A stretch of DNA of 64,000 nt, from positions 149,346 to 213,345 of the forward strand of contig URCA01000001.1 of assembly GCA_900546265.1 (NCBI GenBank), given 5' to 3'. Positions within the stretch are counted from its first letter, which is position 1. Every line of letters starts with the position of its first letter. This DNA comes from an uncultured Oscillospiraceae bacterium. GTDB taxonomy: Bacteria > Bacillota > Clostridia > Oscillospirales > Acutalibacteraceae. Under the pieces are notes generated by a model, which saw nothing but the letters and a program-made list of their open reading frames with translations, had not been told where the DNA came from and searched no databases. A program made the translations under genes and the position numbers. Of this stretch, positions 59,100-64,000 are shown piece by piece.

Positions 59100-59912
59100 T
59101 CAGTGCTCGGGGGGCGGGCCGTCCACGGCCTCCACCGGCACATAGGGCATGGCCTCCCGGTCGCCGATGTCCCGGACGATGACGAAGGGAGTCAGCTCGT
59201 CATCCTGGCCGGCGGGGTTGTCCCGGATGAGGTCGGCCAGGAGGGCAGCGGGCTTGTCCGCCAAATCGGGGGATTTACCCAGGATCTCCACATCGATGTC
59301 GTTGGCATCCACCACCATGCAGGAAATGCCCAGCGCCTCTTTCACCTGCCGGCAGACCCCGTCGGGATCCTTCGGATTGAGGACGGCGAGGGTGTGGTAG
59401 GTCTCGAAGGCGGAGTGGCTGTAAAACCCGTCGATGCCCGCCACATCCTGGCCCACGATTTCATAGAACACGCCCCGGTGACCGGTGAACTTGCCGATCA
59501 GGGTGCGGAAGCAGGCCCAGAGGATCAAAGGCAGGCCCTTCATGTCAATGGCCAGCTGAAGCTTATAGGGCTCGTCCATGGCGATGCCGTTCTGGTTATG
59601 GGTGGCGAAGCGGGAGAGAAATTTGGCCCAGAAGCCCACCTTCACGTCCTTCATCTCCACGGTGTTGTTCTGACACATGGAAACGACCTTCTCGCTCAGG
59701 GTGACCACGTCCCCCTCCTGATAGAGAGGGGACACGTACCGGCGCATCACCTCCACAAAGTCCTCGCCCCGCTCGATGAAATGGGTGGCGACGGCGTACC
59801 GCTCATACCGGCGGCCTTCCGACTCCCGCACGCCGCGCACGTAATAGACGGCGCCGTTTTCCTCATGCCGGTTCTCCGATTTGTTCAGATTGCCCTCGTA
59901 CCAGATTGCCAT
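59100..59912 (-). CDS. CofE-like (F420-0:L-glutamate ligase family) protein
   Basis: A 270-residue cytoplasmic protein. It resembles Clostridial proteins annotated as coenzyme F420-0:L-glutamate ligase. The stretch YQEGDVVTLSEKVVSMCQNN matches the phosphate/GTP-binding strand pattern of the family, and SCMVVDANDIDVEILG with IRDNPAGQDDELTPF appears near the end. F420 itself is not expected in this organism, so the true substrate is unknown. No F420 biosynthesis genes are visible. Neighbours are a PHP protein, a P-loop protein and pgi. Confidence 0.7.
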   Translation of the reverse strand: MAIWYEGNLNKSENRHEENGAVYYVRGVRESEGRRYERYAVATHFIERGEDFVEVMRRYVSPLYQEGDVVTLSEKVVSMCQNNTVEMKDVKVGFWAKFLSRFATHNQNGIAMDEPYKLQLAIDMKGLPLILWACFRTLIGKFTGHRGVFYEIVGQDVAGIDGFYSHSAFETYHTLAVLNPKDPDGVCRQVKEALGISCMVVDANDIDVEILGKSPDLADKPAALLADLIRDNPAGQDDELTPFVIVRDIGDREAMPYVPVEAVDGPPPEH

Positions 59913-60002
59913 GGCCGTACCATTCCTTTACCGTTTCTGATGAAAGCGGAGAATCGGCCGGCAGCCGGTTCTCCGCTTCCTCAGGGTTTTCGATTGCCGT
60001 TC

Positions 60003-60413
60003 TTACAGGGCCAGCTCCGCCAGCTCGGCGGGGATCTCGCTCTTATCCGCCGAGACGGAGAGCACCAGGTTGGTATTCGCTTTCTCAGACAGAACCTGCA
60101 GCTTCTTGACGAAGCTCAACAGGGCCTCCATGTCGCGGCCGCCGATTTTCAGGGTGGAATCCACGAAGACGTCGGTGATGTCATAGTTGCCCGCGCACAT
60201 ACCCGCGATGAAGCCATAGAAGGAATCAAAGCCCTGGATGTCGTAGCTGTCGGCCACCGCCAGACGCGCCTTGTGGCTCAGGTCATAGGTCAGGGTGCTG
60301 TCCTTTTCAATGAACACCACATTGCCCTTGGACGCCGCCATGGCGGCGTTGCACATGTCGATGAGCCGTTTCGTTTTGCCGGAGCCTTTCTTGCCGAGGA
60401 TCAGAGTTACCAT
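60003..60413 (-). CDS. Small P-loop ATPase-like protein of unknown function
   Basis: A 136-residue protein starting at ATG 60413 (GGAGG 7 bp upstream). Walker A is LILGKKGSGKTKRLID at 4-19. A hydrophobic strand ending in Asp (ITDVFVDSTL) could be Walker B, and NLVLSVSAD a sensor strand. It is a single minimal domain, shorter than kinases of the thymidine-kinase type that it faintly recalls. It lies between the CofE-like gene and pgi on the same strand; function unknown. Confidence 0.78.
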   Translation of the reverse strand: MVTLILGKKGSGKTKRLIDMCNAAMAASKGNVVFIEKDSTLTYDLSHKARLAVADSYDIQGFDSFYGFIAGMCAGNYDITDVFVDSTLKIGGRDMEALLSFVKKLQVLSEKANTNLVLSVSADKSEIPAELAELAL

Positions 60414-60478
60414 AATCAATTCCTCCCAGTGTATATAGTATAACCGCCGTGCGCGGTGTTAAACGGAGTAAACGGGAT

Positions 60479-61819
60479 TCAGCGGCCCAGGCGTTTTTCC
60501 AGGGCGGCCTTTTCGTTCTCGAAGCCGGGCTTGCCCAGCAGGGCGAACATGTTCTTCTTGTAGCTTTCCACGCCGGGCTGGTCAAAGGGATTGACCCCCA
60601 GCATGTAACCGGAAATGGCACAGGCTTTCTCAAAGAAATAAATCAGATAGCCCAGTGCCTCCTCCTTCGCCTCGGGAACATGGATGACAAGGCTGGGGGT
60701 GCCGCCGTCGGTATGGGCCAGAACGGTGCCCTCGAAGGCCTTCTTATTGACGAAATCCATGGTTTTGCCGGTCAGGAAATTGAGGCCGTCCACATTCTCG
60801 GGATCCTCCTCGATGGTCAGCTCTCGGGGGGCCTTGTCCAGCAGCACCACGGTTTCGAACAAAATGTTGGAGCCGTCCTGGACGAACTGGCCCAGGGAAT
60901 GCAGGTCGGTGGAGAAAACCACGGACGCCGGGAACAGGCCCTTGCCGTCCTTGCCCTCGCTCTCACCGTACAGCTGCTTCCACCACTCGGACATCATGGC
61001 GTAGCAGGGCTCGTAGCTGACCATCAGCTCCACGGCACGGCCCTTGCGCAGCAGCACATGGCGGGCGGCGGCGTACTTATAACAGTCATTGTTCTCGATG
61101 GAGGGATCGGTCAGCTCCTTCTGGGCGGCGGCGGCGCCGGCCATAAGGGCGGCGATGTCGCAGCCGGCCACGGCGATGGGCAGCAGACCCACGGCGGTCA
61201 GCACCGAGAAGCGGCCGCCCACGTCGTCGGGCACCACAAAGGTCTCGTACCCTTCCCGATCGGCCAGGCCCTTGAGGGTGCCCCGGGCCTTGTCGGTGGT
61301 GACGTAGATGCGCTTTTTAGCCTCTTCCCTGCCCACGGTCTTTTCCAGATAATCCCGGAAGACGCGGAAGGCGATGGCCGGCTCGGTGGTGGTGCCGGAC
61401 TTGGAGATGACGTTGATGGACACCCGGCGGCCCTCGCACAGCTCGAGCAGCTCGCTCAGCGCGGCGGAGGAGATGCTGTTGCCCGCGAAGTAGACGTCGG
61501 GCGTGTCCTTCTTTTTCGCGTTATACAGCGGGGATTTCAGAAATTCGATGGCGGCGCGGGCACCCAGATAGCTGCCTCCGATGCCGATGGCGATGAAGAT
61601 ATCGGTATCCTGCCGGATACGGGCGGCCGCGGCCTGAATGCGGGCGAACTCCTCTTTATCGTAATCGGTGGGCAGGGTGAGCCAGCCCAGAAAATCGCTG
61701 CCCAGGCCGGAGCCGGCGTGCAGCAGCTCGTGAGCAGCCGTGACCTGCGGCTGCAGGGCGCCCAATTCATGAGGACGGACAAAGCTTTCGAGATAACGGG
61801 TTTCCAAAGACACGGACAT
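60479..61819 (-). CDS. pgi: Glucose-6-phosphate isomerase
   Basis: A 446-residue enzyme of glycolysis (glucose-6-phosphate to fructose-6-phosphate). The ATG at 61819 is chosen because AGAGGA lies 9 bp upstream. Motifs: IGIGGSYLGARA near 77-88, VISKSGTTTEPAIAFR near 142-157, and PFDQPGVESYKKN at the C-terminal signature. The length suits the short Firmicute form. Confidence 0.97.
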   Translation of the reverse strand: MSVSLETRYLESFVRPHELGALQPQVTAAHELLHAGSGLGSDFLGWLTLPTDYDKEEFARIQAAAARIRQDTDIFIAIGIGGSYLGARAAIEFLKSPLYNAKKKDTPDVYFAGNSISSAALSELLELCEGRRVSINVISKSGTTTEPAIAFRVFRDYLEKTVGREEAKKRIYVTTDKARGTLKGLADREGYETFVVPDDVGGRFSVLTAVGLLPIAVAGCDIAALMAGAAAAQKELTDPSIENNDCYKYAAARHVLLRKGRAVELMVSYEPCYAMMSEWWKQLYGESEGKDGKGLFPASVVFSTDLHSLGQFVQDGSNILFETVVLLDKAPRELTIEEDPENVDGLNFLTGKTMDFVNKKAFEGTVLAHTDGGTPSLVIHVPEAKEEALGYLIYFFEKACAISGYMLGVNPFDQPGVESYKKNMFALLGKPGFENEKAALEKRLGR

Positions 61820-61964
61820 AAGACAGTTTCCTCTGCTTTCCCGGTATACGCGGTCCGCGCTCCGACAGGGCCGGGTTTTCGCCCGCCTGATCGCCGTGTC
61901 CAAAGCATGCGTGCCGGGTATGCCGCTGATGACGGCGGCGGGGAGAATCCCTCCGCTTGCTACC

Positions 61965-61993
61965 ATTTTACAATATAACGGGGCACATTGCAA
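61965..61993 (-). promoter_or_regulatory. pgi promoter
   Basis: Minus strand TTGCAA (61993-61988), 17-bp spacer, TAAAAT (61970-61965), giving a leader of about 140 nt. The rest of the 447-bp gap 61820-62266 shows no gene and no clear terminator for the symporter gene to its right. Confidence 0.65.
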
Positions 61994-62266
61994 CCGCCTT
62001 TCGTGAAAAAACGGTGAACGCGTGGGAACCCCGGGCGGGCCTTTTCAATAGGATAAACAGGCGGGGGCTATTTTCAGAGAAATGGGAGGGCTCCCTTGTT
62101 TGCCGTCCGATCGATGAACGGCGTGAAAATCACCGTCTATAATTCTAACCCGCGGGGCAGGGCATCGCGGGACCCGGCTGTTCACCCGGCCGCGGCATCG
62201 TTTACGACGAGCGGGAACGATTTAACCAGCTGTTCCTGCGGACGATGGCAGGCACCCGGGAACGCC

Positions 62267-63628
62267 TCAGTTTTTGCGATCCTCCCGATGCATGGCGAAA
62301 ACCACGGGGCAGAGCAGCAGCAGGGCCGCCAGGTTGGGGATGACCATCAGGCCGTTGCACACGTCGGCCAGGGCCCACACCGCGTCCGCCTGAAACAGGC
62401 TGCCTAAGAACACGAAGACGACGACCAGCAGCTTGTACACCGTCACGGCGGATTTCCGCCGGAACAGATAGCGGACGTTGGTTTCCCCATAATAATACCA
62501 GCTGATGATGGTGGAAAAGGCGAAAAACATCAGGCAGACGGCGATAAAAGGGCCCCCCGCGGCCCCGAAGGAGGCGGAAAAGGCCGCCTGGGTCACATCG
62601 ATGCCCGCGTCGGGGGCGATCCGTTCCGGCAGCACGCCGGAGGTGAGGATCACCAGGGCGGTGATGGTCAGCACCACGAAGGTATCGAAAAAGACGCTGA
62701 CAATGGCGACGTGCCCCTGCTTTTCCGGGCGGGAAACCGTGGCCACGGCGTGGGCATGCGGGGTGGATCCCATGCCGGCCTCATTGGAGAACAGGCCGCG
62801 GGCTACGCCGTATTTCACCGATTTCATCACCGTATAGCCGCCCACGCCGCCGAAGGCGGCGGCGGGATGGAACGCACAGGTGAAGATGCTGCCCAGGGCG
62901 GGAAGAATGCGGGTATAGTTCATGCCCAGCACCACGATCGAGCCGGCCAGATAGAGGACGGCCATCACCGGCACCACCTTTTCTGTAAAGGAGGCGATGC
63001 GGCCGATGCCGCCGAGCAGGATGACCGCCGTCAGCAGGGCCACGATCAGCCCGATCACCCAGGAGGGCAGGCCGAAGGAGGTGGCAAAGGCGGAGGAGAT
63101 GGAGTTGGACTGCACCATATTACCGGCAAAGGCCAGGGCCAGGATGATCAGCACGGCGAAAACCCGGGCCATCCATTTGCCCAGCCGGCGGCCCACGCCG
63201 CGCTCCATATAGTAAGCGGGACCGCCCACCGTCTGCCCGTCGGCGTCAACGGTTTTGAATTTCTGGGCGAGAAGGGCCTCGGCGTACACTGTGGCCATCC
63301 CCAGCAGAGCGGCCACCCACATCCACAGGATGGCCCCCGGGCCGCCCAGGACAATGGCGGTGGCGGCCCCGGCCAGATTGCCGGTGCCCACCTGCCCGGC
63401 GATGGCGGTGGTCACCGCCTGAAAGGAGCTCATGCCATGCTTACCCGCCTTTTTCCCCCGCAGGGAAAAGCCGGAAAACATCTGCCGCAGGCCCGCGCCG
63501 AACCGGCGGAACTGCACCCCCTTCAGGGTTATGGTAAAAAACAAGCCGGTGCCGCACAGCAGGACAATCAGCAGATGATCCCAGAGAAAGCCCTGCGCGG
63601 CCCGGATAAACGCGGTGATGGTTTCCAT
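62267..63628 (-). CDS. Alanine/glycine:cation symporter (AGCS family)
   Basis: A 453-residue transporter with about 11 helices importing alanine or glycine with sodium. Family motifs: ITLKGVQFRRFG, FQAVTTAIAGQVGTGNLAG (the Gly-rich signature), and GPAYYMERGVGRRLGKWMA. GVARGLFSNEAGMGSTPHAHA near residue 275 is the second hallmark. ATG with GGCAGGACGTGA-like upstream sequence; the ribosome site is weak. Length is typical. Confidence 0.95.
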   Translation of the reverse strand: METITAFIRAAQGFLWDHLLIVLLCGTGLFFTITLKGVQFRRFGAGLRQMFSGFSLRGKKAGKHGMSSFQAVTTAIAGQVGTGNLAGAATAIVLGGPGAILWMWVAALLGMATVYAEALLAQKFKTVDADGQTVGGPAYYMERGVGRRLGKWMARVFAVLIILALAFAGNMVQSNSISSAFATSFGLPSWVIGLIVALLTAVILLGGIGRIASFTEKVVPVMAVLYLAGSIVVLGMNYTRILPALGSIFTCAFHPAAAFGGVGGYTVMKSVKYGVARGLFSNEAGMGSTPHAHAVATVSRPEKQGHVAIVSVFFDTFVVLTITALVILTSGVLPERIAPDAGIDVTQAAFSASFGAAGGPFIAVCLMFFAFSTIISWYYYGETNVRYLFRRKSAVTVYKLLVVVFVFLGSLFQADAVWALADVCNGLMVIPNLAALLLLCPVVFAMHREDRKN

Positions 63629-63708
63629 TCACGTCCTGCCTTTCCAGGTAAAAGCAGGCGCGCTTAGGCCGGCGTTTACCCGTCGAGTCTGCCTGGAGAA
63701 GACAGCCC

Positions 63709-63738
63709 AGTATACCATAAAACCGCGGCCCTTCACAA
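63709..63738 (-). promoter_or_regulatory. Promoter of the symporter gene
   Basis: Minus strand TTGTGA (63738-63733), 18-bp spacer, TATACT (63714-63709), about 80 bp before the start. Confidence 0.6.
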
Positions 63739-63852
63739 GGGATTCGACAGGTTTCGGCAGATACCCCAAAAGGCGGGCGGATAATGTTATATTTTTCACA
63801 AGCTGCTGTTAGAAAAACGGATGGAGCCGTCATCGGGGGGGATCAAAGAGAC

Positions 63853-63879
63853 AGGGCGGAAGCTTCTTGCTTCCGCCCT
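63853..63879. terminator. Terminator-like hairpin near the right edge
   Basis: AGGGCGGAAGC/GCTTCCGCCCT around TTCTT. No T run is adjacent on the plus strand; the minus side has TTTGATC. It may end a gene entering from the right. No gene is seen in 63740-64000. Confidence 0.55.
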
Positions 63880-63945
63880 CAGGCTGTCAAAAAAGGGGAA
63901 TCTGCCATTCGGAAAACGAAAAAAGCGGAGGCGGGTTACCGAGCC

Positions 63946-63976
63946 GTGTTTGCGAGGACATGTGCCTCGCAAACAC
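63946..63976. repeat. Perfect 12-bp stem hairpin at the right edge
   Basis: GTGTTTGCGAGG/CCTCGCAAACAC around ACATGTG, with no T run; cut off from its context by the window end. Confidence 0.6.
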
Positions 63977-64000
63977 ACCTTATAGGCGAAAACCGGCGGA

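Noticed and set aside
63796..63978. Leftward 60-codon frame at the right edge
   Set aside because: It crosses two perfect hairpins, has no ribosome site and shows no recognisable sequence.

Overview
The window is about 60% G+C and chromosomal. It reads as an anaerobic Firmicute of class Clostridia, probably Oscillospirales/Ruminococcaceae-like. The reasons are AGGAGG ribosome-binding sites, vegetative promoters of the TTGACA/TATAAT type, an hrcA-grpE-dnaK-dnaJ operon under a perfect CIRCE operator, split two-subunit transketolase genes, NfnAB transhydrogenase, formate-tetrahydrofolate ligase, a PdaB-like deacetylase, LCP and DUF177/L32 gene order. The taxonomic call is inferred from gene content and was not tested.

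Left part (1-16 kb): the end of homoserine dehydrogenase with thrB and lysC (aspartate-family amino acids), two small unknown genes, guaB, then an A+T-richer pair of divergent DNA-binding genes (XRE and AbrB types). These are followed by a roughly 1-kb non-coding element with nested inverted repeats and many hairpins (6165-7200), the most unusual object in the window. Next come the heat-shock operon, small unknown genes, a DEAD-box helicase, a DUF5050-like lipoprotein and a polysaccharide deacetylase.

Middle part (16-35 kb): a rhamnoside-utilisation operon (AraC regulator, two esterase-type hydrolases, GH78 rhamnosidase) whose proteins lack signal peptides. Then a homocysteine methyltransferase, argS, a DUF1934 gene and murI. 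A divergent XRE gene with paired palindromic operators precedes a polysaccharide locus (Wzz-like adaptor, BY-kinase, PHP phosphatase, sugar transferase). A dedicated sortase, its probable substrate and a membrane protein follow, then vanZ, a GyrI-type AraC regulator, a zinc-ribbon protein, a degenerate tRNA-like sequence and a SigH-like sigma factor.

Right part (35-64 kb): nfnAB, a half-size EamA transporter and a TetR regulator. A double-cluster ferredoxin protein is divergent from a Crp/Fnr regulator, with a palindrome placed near -41.5 of the ferredoxin promoter. Then uvrC, ybaK, recG, an LCP ligase, fhs, split transketolase and a PrsA-like lipoprotein with a 20-threonine linker. A long leftward block carries DUF177, rpmF, a DUF512 radical-SAM-type protein, der, plsY and gpsA. 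The last block holds a PHP protein, an F420-ligase-like protein, a small P-loop ATPase, pgi and an alanine/sodium symporter.

Most genes are housekeeping. The accessory or poorly understood parts are the 6.2-7.2 kb element, the XRE/AbrB pair, the sortase module and the small unknown proteins. No CRISPR array, rRNA, intact tRNA, transposase, integrase or phage gene was seen.
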